Assembly (NCBI GenBank): GCA_965243625.1
Contig: CBDEVI010000002.1
Span: 930,001-994,000 of the forward strand
DNA length: 64,000 bases
Reading direction: 5' to 3'
Source of the DNA: JAJECS01 sp965243625
Lineage (GTDB): Bacteria; Chloroflexota; UBA11872
The position numbers and the translations under genes are program-made. Positions 16,254-24,889 of this stretch are shown piece after piece. The first letter of the stretch is position 1; every line of letters starts with the position of its first letter. The notes under the pieces are model-generated. The model saw only the letters and a list, made by a program, of their open reading frames with translations. It searched no databases and was not told the DNA's origin.

Positions 16254-17065
16254 GCGCAACAGCCACCCAAACGGCGCTCGCCGCCCCAACGGAAGCTGGC
16301 ACCCCGCTGGCGGTCGAGGCCACCGACGTCACGCTGGCCTATCACCAGCGCCCCGCGCTGTGGGACGTGGACCTGGAGGTGCCGCGCGGCGTCCTGATGG
16401 CCATCGTGGGTCCCAACGGCGCGGGCAAGACGACCCTGCTGCGGACCATCCTCGGTCTGCTCCGGCCCGCCGCCGGGCGGGTGCGCATCCTGGGGCGTCC
16501 CTACCCTATGCAACGCCACCTGGTGGCCTACGTGCCGCAGCGCAGCAGCGTGGACTGGGACTTTCCTACCACGGTGCGCGACGTCGTCGCCATGGGGACC
16601 TACGGCCGGCTGGGCTGGATCCGCCGCCCCGGCGCGCAGGAACGCCGGCGATCGCTGGCCGCGCTGCGGCAGGTTGGCATGGAGAGCTACGCCGATCGTC
16701 AGATCAGCCAGCTCTCCGGCGGGCAGCAGCAGCGCGTGTTCCTGGCCCGCGCGCTGGTGCAGGAGGCCGAGGTCTACCTGATGGACGAACCCTTCCAGGG
16801 CGTGGACGCCACGACCGAGCGGGCGATCGTGAGCCTGTTGCGAACTCTGCGCGCGGAGGGAAAGACCGTGGTCGCGGTGCACCACGACCTGCAGACCGTG
16901 GCGGAGTATTTCGACTGGGTCACGCTGCTCAACGTGCGGCACATCGCCGCCGGACCGGTCGCCGATGCGTTCACCGAGGAGAATCTGCGGGAGACCTACG
17001 GCGGGCGAGTCTCGGGCATCGCCGGCGGACACGCCAACGGGTCCAGTCCGAAGTCGACCCCGTGA
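16250..17065 (+). CDS. Metal ABC transporter ATP-binding protein (TroB/ZnuC type)
   Basis: A 271-residue ATPase: Walker A GPNGAGKTTLL, Q-loop in YVPQRSSVDWDFPTTV (the SSVDWDFP stretch is characteristic of Mn/Zn/Fe importers), signature LSGGQQQRVFLARAL, Walker B VYLMDEPF, switch His in VAVHHDL. The ATG overlaps the stop of the binding-protein gene (ATGA at 16250-16253), so translation is coupled. It energises the two permeases that follow. Confidence 0.95.
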   Translation: MSATATQTALAAPTEAGTPLAVEATDVTLAYHQRPALWDVDLEVPRGVLMAIVGPNGAGKTTLLRTILGLLRPAAGRVRILGRPYPMQRHLVAYVPQRSSVDWDFPTTVRDVVAMGTYGRLGWIRRPGAQERRRSLAALRQVGMESYADRQISQLSGGQQQRVFLARALVQEAEVYLMDEPFQGVDATTERAIVSLLRTLRAEGKTVVAVHHDLQTVAEYFDWVTLLNVRHIAAGPVADAFTEENLRETYGGRVSGIAGGHANGSSPKSTP

Positions 17066-17099
17066 ACGCTTTCGGCCGGCGGAGCTGACGGTCGTCCCC

Positions 17100-18233
17100 G
17101 TGGACGTCCTCAGCGATCTGCTCTTCGACTACACGCTGCGTACGGTGGCGCTGGGTTCGGCGGCGCTGGGCGTCGTGAGCGGCGCCGTGGGCGCATTCGC
17201 CGTGCTGCGGCGGCAGGCGCTGCTGGGCGACGCGATGTCCCACGCCGCGCTGCCCGGCGTGGCGCTGGCATTCCTCATCACCGGCAGCCGGACGCCGCTG
17301 GTGCTCATGATTGGAGCGGCTCTGGCCGGTTGGGTGGCAGCGCTGGCCGTGATGGGAATCGTGCGCGCGTCGCGGGTCAAGGCCGACGCCGCCATGGCCC
17401 TGATCCTCAGCGTGTTTTTCGGCGCCGGTCTGGTGGTCCTCACCTTCATTCAGCGGCAGCCGGCGGCCGGCAAGGCCGGGCTGGATCGATATCTCTTCGG
17501 CCAGGCGGCGGCGCTGCTCGAAGTCGACGTGATCACCATGGCGGCCGTCGGAGCCATCGCGGTGCTGATCCTGCTGGTGCTCTGGAAGGAGTTCAAGCTG
17601 CTGAGCTTCAATCCGGACTTCGCCGCCTCGCTGGGCTATCCCGTTCGCCGGCTGGACGTGCTGCTCACGAGTCTGTTGGTCGTCGCCATCGTGGTGGGAC
17701 TCAAGACCGTCGGCGTGGTGCTGATGAGCGCCATGGTGGTCGCGCCCGGGGCCGCCGCGCGCCAGTGGACCGACCGCCTCGGTGTGATGGTGCTCCTGTC
17801 GGCCGTGCTGGGCGCGGCCGCCGGCGTGGCCGGCTCGGTCATCAGCACGACGGCCCACACCGCCACGGGGCCAACGATCGTCCTGGTTGCGACGGGATTT
17901 GTGGCCGTTTCACTGCTCTTTGCACCGCGTCGCGGGATTGCCTGGGCGCGATTCCGCGCCTGGCGCCACCGCCGGCTGCTGGCCTTGGAGGCCGTGCTTG
18001 GCGACCTGTCGGCGCTTTCGGCGCAGCACGCCCGTGATCCCGCCCACGCGCACCACGTGGCCGCGCTGTACGCGATCCGCGGTCGCGCGGTCGTTGATCG
18101 CGCGCTGGCGGAGCTTGCCGCGCAGGGCCTCGCGAGACGCACGGCCGGCGACGCCTGGACTCTGACTGATCTTGGGCGCGAACGGGCTTCCCGGGCGGCG
18201 CACCAGCGCGCTACCCAGGCCGGCGCCCCGTGA
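17100..18233 (+). CDS. Metal ABC transporter permease with C-terminal winged-helix domain
   Basis: A 377-residue ABC-3 family permease. About eight membrane segments fill residues 10-275, with LLGDAMSHAALPGVALAF and SFNPDFAASLGYPV as family motifs. The last 90 residues are soluble and resemble the winged helix of DtxR/MntR regulators: VVDRALAELAAQGLARR, then AWTLTDLGRERAS. Such tails occur on some TroC/MntB-type permeases and may sense metal or regulate flux. The GTG start at 17100 is the best for a complete first helix, although GGAG lies 15 bases upstream; an open frame extends further 5'. Confidence 0.88.
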   Translation: MDVLSDLLFDYTLRTVALGSAALGVVSGAVGAFAVLRRQALLGDAMSHAALPGVALAFLITGSRTPLVLMIGAALAGWVAALAVMGIVRASRVKADAAMALILSVFFGAGLVVLTFIQRQPAAGKAGLDRYLFGQAAALLEVDVITMAAVGAIAVLILLVLWKEFKLLSFNPDFAASLGYPVRRLDVLLTSLLVVAIVVGLKTVGVVLMSAMVVAPGAAARQWTDRLGVMVLLSAVLGAAAGVAGSVISTTAHTATGPTIVLVATGFVAVSLLFAPRRGIAWARFRAWRHRRLLALEAVLGDLSALSAQHARDPAHAHHVAALYAIRGRAVVDRALAELAAQGLARRTAGDAWTLTDLGRERASRAAHQRATQAGAP

Positions 18234-19339
18234 CGCCCGCGCAGCTCGAGGTTCAGCTCGTTGCGGTCGTCGTGGCCGCCGCGTGCGCGATTCCCGGCGC
18301 CTTCCTGATGTTGCGTCGGATGTCCATGATGAGCGACGCCATCAGCCACACGGTCTTGTTGGGCATCGTGCTGGCGTTCTTCATCGTGGCCGACCTTCGG
18401 TCGCCGCTGCTGATTGCCGGCGCGGCCATCGTGGGGCTGGCGACGGTCGCGCTGGTGGAGGTCGTCAACCGGACCGGGCTGGTTCGCGAGGACACGGCGA
18501 TTGGGCTGGTGTTTCCCGCCCTGTTCTCCATCGCCGTGATCCTGATCTCGGCCCTGGCGGGGGATGTGCACCTCGACAGCGACGCCGTGCTGCTCGGCGA
18601 GCTGGCGTTTGCCCCCTTCAACCGCTTCACCCCGTTTGGCCTGGACCTCGGACCGGTGGCGCTGTGGGTGATGGGCGGCATCTTGCTCATCAACCTGGCG
18701 GTCTGCGGCGCGTTCTACAAGGAGCTCAAGGTGGCCACCTTCGACGCCGGCCTGGCGACGGCCATCGGGTTTTCGCCCGCGTTGATTCACTACGGCTTGA
18801 TGGGCATGGTGTCGGTCACGGCTGTCGGCGCGTTCGACGCCGTTGGCAGCATCCTGGTGGTGGCGCTGATGATCGGTCCACCCGCGGCGGCGTATCTACT
18901 CACCGATCGGCTGCCGCGCCTGCTCGGGCTCAGCGTGGTCATTGGGGCCGTCTGCGCGATCGGTGGCTATTGGCTCGCGCGCGCCCTGGACGCCAACATC
19001 GCCGGCGCCATGGCCACGGTCGTCGGCGCGGTGTTCGTGCTCGCCTTGCTGCTGGCGCCTCAGCGTGGACTGCTGGTCACCGCGCGGCGCCGCGGGCGCC
19101 AGCGCTGGGATTTCGCCCGACAGCTGCTCTTGATTCACCTGGCGACGCACGAGGGAACGCCTGCCGCCGACGACGAGAGCCGCATCGACCACATGCAGCG
19201 ACACATGCGCTGGCAGCCCGACTTCGCCGAACGCGTGGTGCAGTCGGCGGCCGACCGCGGCCTGGTCACGCGCGACGCCGACCGCCTGCGGCTGACGGAG
19301 CCCGGGCGTCACGCCGCGCGCCTCGCCTCCCTCACCTAG
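18230..19339 (+). CDS. Metal ABC transporter permease with C-terminal winged-helix domain
   Basis: A 369-residue second ABC-3 permease. Membrane segments occupy residues 8-285, with LRRMSMMSDAISHTVLLGI and FDAGLATAIGFSP matching TroD-type permeases. The C-terminus (RQLLLIHLATHEG, then MRWQPDFAERVVQSAADRGLV and LRLTEPGRHAARL) is again winged-helix-like. The GTG start overlaps the upstream stop by four bases (GTGA). With the preceding three genes it makes a complete binding-protein, ATPase and two-permease Mn/Zn/Fe importer. Confidence 0.9.
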   Translation: MTPAQLEVQLVAVVVAAACAIPGAFLMLRRMSMMSDAISHTVLLGIVLAFFIVADLRSPLLIAGAAIVGLATVALVEVVNRTGLVREDTAIGLVFPALFSIAVILISALAGDVHLDSDAVLLGELAFAPFNRFTPFGLDLGPVALWVMGGILLINLAVCGAFYKELKVATFDAGLATAIGFSPALIHYGLMGMVSVTAVGAFDAVGSILVVALMIGPPAAAYLLTDRLPRLLGLSVVIGAVCAIGGYWLARALDANIAGAMATVVGAVFVLALLLAPQRGLLVTARRRGRQRWDFARQLLLIHLATHEGTPAADDESRIDHMQRHMRWQPDFAERVVQSAADRGLVTRDADRLRLTEPGRHAARLASLT

Positions 19340-19391
19340 CGCGTACGCTTCCCTCAGCCGACGCGGCCCGAGGCCGCACCGCAAACCACGA

Positions 19392-20984
19392 ATGACCGTA
19401 CGCTTCATTCGCGATCCGGCCGACGATGGCCCGGCGCCGTTCACGCCTCGGCAGGCCGACATCGTCGTGCTGGGGGCGACGCCGGGAGGCATCGCGGCCG
19501 CCGTGGCCGCCGCACGCCTGGGGCAGTCGGTCTCACTGATCGAATACCACCGGCACATCGGTGGCATGGCGGCCAGCGGGCTGGGCAAGAGCGACATCGA
19601 GCATCGGGAGCTCATCGGCGGCCTGTTCCGGGAGTTCACGGAGCGCGTCTTAGCCACCTACGTGGCGCGCCACGGTGCGGATTCGGACAACGTGCGCCTC
19701 TGCGACGACGGCTACTACTACGAGCCATCGGTGGCCGAAGCGGTGTTCGAGCGGATGGTCGGCGAGCAGCCCGGCATTGGGCTGCACCGCGGTGCACGGT
19801 TGACGGACGTCGCTTGCTCGGATGCGGCAGTGACGGCCATCACCGTCGTCGATCGGTGCAGTGGGCGCCCCACGACGATCCACGGCCGCCAGTTCATCGA
19901 CGCCACCTATGAGGGCGATCTCTTTGCGGCGGCGGGCGCCGCATTCCGTCTTGGGCGGGAGGCGCGCGACGAGTTCAACGAGCCGCACGCCGGCGTGGTC
20001 TACTACGACTACCAGGACGGCAGATTCCTCCCCGGCACCACCGGCGCGGCGGATGCCCGCCTGCCGGCATATACCTACCGGCTGTGCCTGACCACGGATC
20101 CGGCCAACGCCCACCCGCTGACCGAGCCGCCGCCCAGTTACGACCGCAGCGAGTACGTCGGCTATTTCGATGATCTTGCGGCGGGGCGGCTCAGCGGACC
20201 CAAGACGCTCAAGCCCGGGCGCGGCTACAACCCCGCCCACTTCGACACGCTGATGCGGGCGCTATCGGTGACCGAGATTCCCAACCGGAAGACCGACGTC
20301 AACATCAACCCGCGGCCGCTCGGGTTCCCGTTTCCGGAGGAGAACCGGGGATACATCGAGGGCGACGACGCGACCCGGCATCGCATTCGCCGGCGGCACC
20401 GCGACCTGTCACTGGGACTACTGTGGTTCCTGCAGCACGACGAGCAGGTTCCCGCCGAGCACCGGCGCATCGCCAACGGCTATCACCTGCCGCGCGACGA
20501 GTTCACCGACAACGGTCACTTTCCCTTCCAGCTCTACGTGCGCGAGGGACGCCGGCTCGTGGGGGAGTACACCCTCACTGAGCACGACATGACCACCGGC
20601 TCGCGGCGGCACCAGGATTCGATCGCGGTGGGCGAGTTCCCCATCGACAGCTTCCCCTGCCGCAAGCGCCGGCCGACGGACACGCAAGTGCTGGAAGGCT
20701 ATCTGGGCATGCTGGACGCGCTGACGCGGCCGTACGAGATTCCGTATCGCATCATGATCCCGGTGGAAGTCGAGAACCTCATCGTCCCGATCGCGGCGTC
20801 GACCACGCACGTGGCCTACTCCTCGATCCGCATGGAGCCCACGTGGATGGCGCTGGGCCAGGCGGCGGGGACCGCCGCGCACCTCACGCTGCGGCGCAAC
20901 GTCACGCCGCGCCGGGTGCCCATGGGTGAGCTTTGGCGCCAGCTCGCCGCGCAGGGGCAAATCGTGTCGATTCCAGATGGCTGA
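19392..20984 (+). CDS. FAD-dependent oxidoreductase (FAD_oxidored / xanthan-lyase-associated type)
   Basis: A 530-residue flavoprotein. The N-terminal FAD motif is DIVVLGATPGGIAAAVAAARLG, followed by a LIEYHRHIGGMAASGLGKSDI segment. It also has an FIDATYEGDLFAAAG motif and a C-terminal VPIAASTTHVAYSSIRMEPTW region, all typical of the PF12831 family often found beside carbohydrate genes. The reaction is unknown; related proteins oxidise sugars or act on glycan-derived substrates. It is first in a tightly packed operon that continues with a BNR protein whose start overlaps it by eight bases. Confidence 0.9.
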   Translation: MTVRFIRDPADDGPAPFTPRQADIVVLGATPGGIAAAVAAARLGQSVSLIEYHRHIGGMAASGLGKSDIEHRELIGGLFREFTERVLATYVARHGADSDNVRLCDDGYYYEPSVAEAVFERMVGEQPGIGLHRGARLTDVACSDAAVTAITVVDRCSGRPTTIHGRQFIDATYEGDLFAAAGAAFRLGREARDEFNEPHAGVVYYDYQDGRFLPGTTGAADARLPAYTYRLCLTTDPANAHPLTEPPPSYDRSEYVGYFDDLAAGRLSGPKTLKPGRGYNPAHFDTLMRALSVTEIPNRKTDVNINPRPLGFPFPEENRGYIEGDDATRHRIRRRHRDLSLGLLWFLQHDEQVPAEHRRIANGYHLPRDEFTDNGHFPFQLYVREGRRLVGEYTLTEHDMTTGSRRHQDSIAVGEFPIDSFPCRKRRPTDTQVLEGYLGMLDALTRPYEIPYRIMIPVEVENLIVPIAASTTHVAYSSIRMEPTWMALGQAAGTAAHLTLRRNVTPRRVPMGELWRQLAAQGQIVSIPDG

Positions 20985-22137
20985 GCAGATGACGCGGCAG
21001 AATCCTGCGCTCATGCTGGCGGGTCCGTGGGTGCCCGACGACTCGCACCAGATCGACTTTGCCTCGCTGCCGCGCGTGCCGTCGGAGCACGCCATCGTGA
21101 GCGACGTGCGCGCGGAGGCGCACCACGGCAGCGATCTCGACCGCGACCGCGGCGGCGTCAACCAGCACAACTACCTGGTGCATCACGACGGGAAGTTCTG
21201 GGTGATGTGGAGCGACGGCCCCGGCATCGAGGACCGCGTGGGGCAGCGGGTGAAGTTCGCCACGAGCCCCGATGGACTTCAATGGTCGAGTTCTCGGCAC
21301 CTGACGCCCGCGCCGCCCGGATCCGGTCCATCCTCGCCGCTGTATGGCCAGCGCACCGACCAGGGCCTGCGCTATATCTCGCGCGGGTTCTGGCGGCGGG
21401 AAGGCGAGCTGCTGGCCCTGGCGTCGCTGGACGAGGCGGCCGGATTCTTCGGCCCAAGCCTGGCGCTGCACGCATTTCGGCTCGATTCAACGAACGAGTC
21501 GTGGGAGCCCGCGGGCATTGTCTGCCGCGACGCCATCAACAACTTCCCGCCCGAGCGGCTGCCGGACGGCCAATGGATGATGTCCCGGCGCCGGCACAAC
21601 TACCGCGAGGTCGGCGTTGAATTTCTGGTCGGCGGCGTGGACGCGATCGACCGGTGGACGTCGGTTCCCGTGCTGGGATCGAATGCCGAGCTATCGGCGG
21701 AAGAGCCGCACTGGTGGACGCTGCCCGACGGGCGGCTGGCGGCGATGTTTCGGGACGGGCGCCGCAGCGGGTTCATCTATCGCGCAATTTCCGCGGACGG
21801 CGGACGCACCTGGAGCCACCCGGTGCGCACGAACTTCCCGGACGCCACGTCCAAGTTCAGCGGGCTGCGGCTGGCGGACGGCCGCTACGTGCTGGTCTCG
21901 AACCCCAACCCAGAGAAGCGCGACCCGCTGGTGATTTCCGTTAGTGACGATGGCGTGGTCTTCCATTCGATGGGCTACCTGGTGGGCGGACGCTGGGTGG
22001 ACTACCCGCACGTGATCGAGCACGGCGGTCATCTCTTCATCGCTTTTGCCGGCGGCAAGCAGACGGTGGAGGTGCTGCGGGTGCGGCTTGCCGATCTCGA
22101 CGGTGTGCGCAATCCGCCGCTGGAGCCGGCTCGGTGA
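20977..22137 (+). CDS. BNR/sialidase-fold protein
   Basis: A 386-residue beta-propeller protein. An Asp-box (ISADGGRTWSHP) and further blade motifs (VKFATSPDGLQWS, VISVSDDGVVFHS) mark a GH33-like six-blade propeller. No N-terminal signal peptide is seen, so the product should stay in the cytoplasm. The Arg triad of true sialidases cannot be assigned with confidence, so it may be another propeller glycosidase or lyase. It is translationally linked to the oxidoreductase before it and overlaps the hydrolase after it (GTGA). Start: ATG 20977, or ATG 20989. Confidence 0.85.
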   Translation: MAEQMTRQNPALMLAGPWVPDDSHQIDFASLPRVPSEHAIVSDVRAEAHHGSDLDRDRGGVNQHNYLVHHDGKFWVMWSDGPGIEDRVGQRVKFATSPDGLQWSSSRHLTPAPPGSGPSSPLYGQRTDQGLRYISRGFWRREGELLALASLDEAAGFFGPSLALHAFRLDSTNESWEPAGIVCRDAINNFPPERLPDGQWMMSRRRHNYREVGVEFLVGGVDAIDRWTSVPVLGSNAELSAEEPHWWTLPDGRLAAMFRDGRRSGFIYRAISADGGRTWSHPVRTNFPDATSKFSGLRLADGRYVLVSNPNPEKRDPLVISVSDDGVVFHSMGYLVGGRWVDYPHVIEHGGHLFIAFAGGKQTVEVLRVRLADLDGVRNPPLEPAR

Positions 22138-22916
22138 GGCCAGGCGTCGAGCATCCTGGTCCAGGCAATGGCCTGGGACCGGCATTCGTCCAGCGCACGA
22201 TCGAGGCGCCCGGTGCGACACTCGCCCACTACGAACGCGACGGGCGCGGGCCGCCGCTGGTCCTGATTCCCGGCAGCTTCAACGCGGCTGGGGCGCTCAG
22301 GGACATCATCGATCATCTGGACGCCGCGCTGCATGTGGTCGTCGTCGAGCTCCGGGGCCACGGCGGCAGCTGGCCGCCGCCCGAGAGCGGGTCCATCGAG
22401 CTGTTCGCGCAGGACGTGCTGCAGGTCCTGGACCACCTCAAGCTGCGAACGTGCTTCGTCGGGGGCCACAGTATCGGCGGCATGATCGCGATTGAGATCG
22501 CGCGGGTGCGACCGGGGATCTTGGCAGGCGTGATTTCGATCGAGGGCTGGACCAACCATCACGCGCAACGCGATGCGTTCAAGGACGACACCATGAGCAC
22601 GCTGTCCGCCGTGCAGCTGGAGCAACGCGAGCAGCTGCGCCATGAGGTCCTGCACCGCTGGACCGACCGGCAACGGCTCGACTTTGCCGCCATCTGGAGA
22701 ACCTGGGACGGCTTCGAGGTCCTACGGCGAACCGACCTGCCGATCCTCGAGCTCTACGGCGACCGCGGGCGCGAGCCTGCGACCAATGAACAGCTGCATA
22801 TCCCTCGACGAGACAACATCGAGCTGCGCTGGCTGGCGGGGGCTTCGCACTCGCTGCCGCTCGAATGCCCGCGCGAGGTCGCGCGGCTCATCACCGACTT
22901 CATGCGGCGCTGTTGA
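22134..22916 (+). CDS. Alpha/beta hydrolase
   Basis: A 260-residue alpha/beta-hydrolase: oxyanion strand PLVLIPGSFN, VVVVELRGHGGS, nucleophile elbow GGHSIGG (Ser113), Asp in ILELYGDRG (near 212) and His in GASHSLPLE (near 242). The catalytic triad appears complete. No signal peptide. The GTG start overlaps the BNR stop by four bases, so it belongs to the same operon. It may deacylate or hydrolyse an ester or lactone arising from the BNR and FAD enzymes, which is inference from position only. Confidence 0.9.
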   Translation: MRPGVEHPGPGNGLGPAFVQRTIEAPGATLAHYERDGRGPPLVLIPGSFNAAGALRDIIDHLDAALHVVVVELRGHGGSWPPPESGSIELFAQDVLQVLDHLKLRTCFVGGHSIGGMIAIEIARVRPGILAGVISIEGWTNHHAQRDAFKDDTMSTLSAVQLEQREQLRHEVLHRWTDRQRLDFAAIWRTWDGFEVLRRTDLPILELYGDRGREPATNEQLHIPRRDNIELRWLAGASHSLPLECPREVARLITDFMRRC

Positions 22917-23057
22917 CTCGGCGGCGCGCGACCGAGATTTCGCCCAAGCGCGCCGCTTAGCGATAGGCTGCGGCGCGAACGCGACTCTTGATGTTCCGGC
23001 TGACCGTTCGCGCGCCATCCGGCGACTCGCGCGGCCAACCTGGGAAAGGGCGACTCC

Positions 23058-23828
23058 ATGACGGGCAAGGTGGCATTCGTGAGCGGCGGCGCGGGCGGAC
23101 TGGGAGCAGCGATCTGCTGGCGATTCGTGCGCGACGGCGCGGCGGTGGCGATCGCCGACATCGACCGCGGCCGGAGCGAAGCGCTCACCGATGAGATTGT
23201 CGAGAGCGGCGGGCGGGCCCTGCCCGTGGACCTCGACTCCGCCTCCAGTGCCTCGGTTCAACAGGCCGTCGATGAGGTCGTCGACCACTTTGGCCGCTGC
23301 GATTTCCTGGTTCACGGCGCCGGCAACACCGCCATTGCCCCGTTGCTCGAGCTGGCCGAGGAGGACTGGCGCTCGGTCCTCGACACGCATCTCACCGGCG
23401 GCTTTCTGCTCTGTCAGTCCATTGGACGCCAGCTCGTTCGGCAGGGCGAGGGCGGACGCGTGGTGCTGATCTCGTCGGTCGGCGCCATGGTGCCCGTGCC
23501 GGATCGCGGCGCGTACAGTCCCGCCAAGGCCGGGTTGATCGCCCTGGCCCAGATGCTGTCCATCGAGTGGGCGCCCTACGACATCAACGTGAATGCGATC
23601 TGCCCCGGCGTGACGCGAACCCCGATGGTGCAGGAGATCTACAGGCGCCGCCCGGAGCTGCGCGATCAGCGCATTCGGCGCTTCCCCATGAAGCGTGAGG
23701 CGGTTCCGGAGGAGATTGCGGACCTTACGGTGTTCCTGTGCGGCGACGGATCGACCTACATCAGCGGCACCGCCATCACGATCGATGGCGGATTCATCAA
23801 CGCCGGGTTCATGCCCGAGGACGAGTAG
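23058..23828 (+). CDS. Short-chain dehydrogenase/reductase
   Basis: A 256-residue classical SDR: cofactor motif VSGGAGGLGAAI (8-19), ADIDR (34-38), which by its acidic residue suggests NAD(H), HGAGN (86-90), catalytic Ser140, Tyr153 and Lys157 (YSPAK), and ICPGVTRTPM. It ends in the usual SGTAITIDGG dimer segment. It oxidises or reduces an alcohol/ketone pair, with sugars or polyols likely given the neighbours. It lies 141 bases after the hydrolase and 3 bases before the next gene. Confidence 0.94.
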   Translation: MTGKVAFVSGGAGGLGAAICWRFVRDGAAVAIADIDRGRSEALTDEIVESGGRALPVDLDSASSASVQQAVDEVVDHFGRCDFLVHGAGNTAIAPLLELAEEDWRSVLDTHLTGGFLLCQSIGRQLVRQGEGGRVVLISSVGAMVPVPDRGAYSPAKAGLIALAQMLSIEWAPYDINVNAICPGVTRTPMVQEIYRRRPELRDQRIRRFPMKREAVPEEIADLTVFLCGDGSTYISGTAITIDGGFINAGFMPEDE

Positions 23829-23831
23829 CCG

Positions 23832-24242
23832 GTGATCGGCCGCAATGCGGCAATCGTGCAACGCCTGGCCGACGAGGCGTTCAACGGTCGGAATTGGGAC
23901 GTGTTCGATGCGTTGCACGATCCGTCGGGCCTGGTGCACCGCGCGGGCGAGAGCGTGACGCCCGCGGCCATCAAGGACGTGCATCGCGACCGCTTGCGGG
24001 CCTTTCCGGACCTGCGCTGGACCATCGAGCGGCAGCTGGAAGACGGCGAGTTCGTCATTACGCACGCGACCTGGCGCGGGACGCACCAGGGGACCTATCT
24101 CGGCATGCCGGCCACGGGCGAGGCGGTGACCGGGGAGGTGATCGCCATCCGGCGCGTCGTGGACGGGCGCATCGTGGAGACATGGGCGGTGGCCGACACC
24201 CTGCGCGTGCTGCAGCAAATCGGCGGCCGGATCTCGCGGTGA
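23832..24242 (+). CDS. SnoaL-like (NTF2-fold) ester cyclase family protein
   Basis: A 136-residue NTF2-fold protein. NAAIVQRLADEAFNGRNWDVFDAL is the typical first helix pair, ATWRGTHQGTYLGMPATGEAV the typical strand pair, and VVDGRIVETWAVADTLRVLQQIG the C-terminal end of SnoaL-like ester cyclases. The reaction is not predictable from the fold. GTG start at 23832, three bases after the SDR stop, so it is co-translated. It closes the operon begun at 19392. Confidence 0.87.
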   Translation: MIGRNAAIVQRLADEAFNGRNWDVFDALHDPSGLVHRAGESVTPAAIKDVHRDRLRAFPDLRWTIERQLEDGEFVITHATWRGTHQGTYLGMPATGEAVTGEVIAIRRVVDGRIVETWAVADTLRVLQQIGGRISR

Positions 24243-24298
24243 CAGGCACGGCATAGACCCGCACGCGCCATCGTCGCTCCGCGGACGCGGCAGGACTC

Positions 24299-24868
24299 CT
24301 ACCGCTGTCGCGAAGCCTCCCACTCGCGGCGCAGGATGCTGCACATGACCTGGTCCGTGGCGACGCCGTGCATGACGACGTATTGGCGCAGCAGGCCCTC
24401 GGGGGTCATTCCGGCCTTTGCCATGACTCGCAGCGAGGCCGGGTTTTCGGGGTTGGCATCGGCCTGAATGCGGTTGACCTTCGGATGCGCGGTAAAGGCG
24501 GCGTCAATGGCGGCGCGCACGGCCTCCGTCATGTAGCCCCTGCCCCAATGCGCCGGCGCGAGGCCGTAGTAGAGATCGATGCGCCCATGGCCGGCGTACA
24601 GCGTCATGCCGACGTTCCCAATGGCCTCGCCGTCGAGGTCCACGGCCCACATCGCCGACCGCGTCCAGTCGCACTGCACGCGCGACGCGACGCTGCGCTC
24701 GGCGTCCGATCGGCGATAAGGCTGCGGAACGCCGAGGAACTCCCCATATGCCGCGTCCGACTCATACCCCAGCACGGCGTCCACGTCCGACAGCCTGAAC
24801 GGACGGAGCGAGAGACGGCGGGCGCGGATCACGCACGGGAATCTGGGCCCGCCCGACGTCGCGGTCAT
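24299..24868 (-). CDS. GNAT family N-acetyltransferase (RimJ/RimL type)
   Basis: A 189-residue acetyltransferase with the usual layout: RARRLSLRPFRLSDVDAVLGY opening, AIGNVGMTLY strand, YYGLAPAHWGRGYMTEAVRAAI with the acetyl-CoA pyrophosphate loop (HWGRGYM), and RIQADANPENPASLRVMAKAGMTPEGLLRQ at the end. The substrate may be a small amine or a protein N-terminus. It begins 21 bases after the stop of the DUF4352-like gene and is likely in its operon. Confidence 0.92.
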   Translation of the reverse strand: MTATSGGPRFPCVIRARRLSLRPFRLSDVDAVLGYESDAAYGEFLGVPQPYRRSDAERSVASRVQCDWTRSAMWAVDLDGEAIGNVGMTLYAGHGRIDLYYGLAPAHWGRGYMTEAVRAAIDAAFTAHPKVNRIQADANPENPASLRVMAKAGMTPEGLLRQYVVMHGVATDQVMCSILRREWEASRQR

Positions 24869-24889
24869 GCCCTGGCTATGCGGCGAAGC

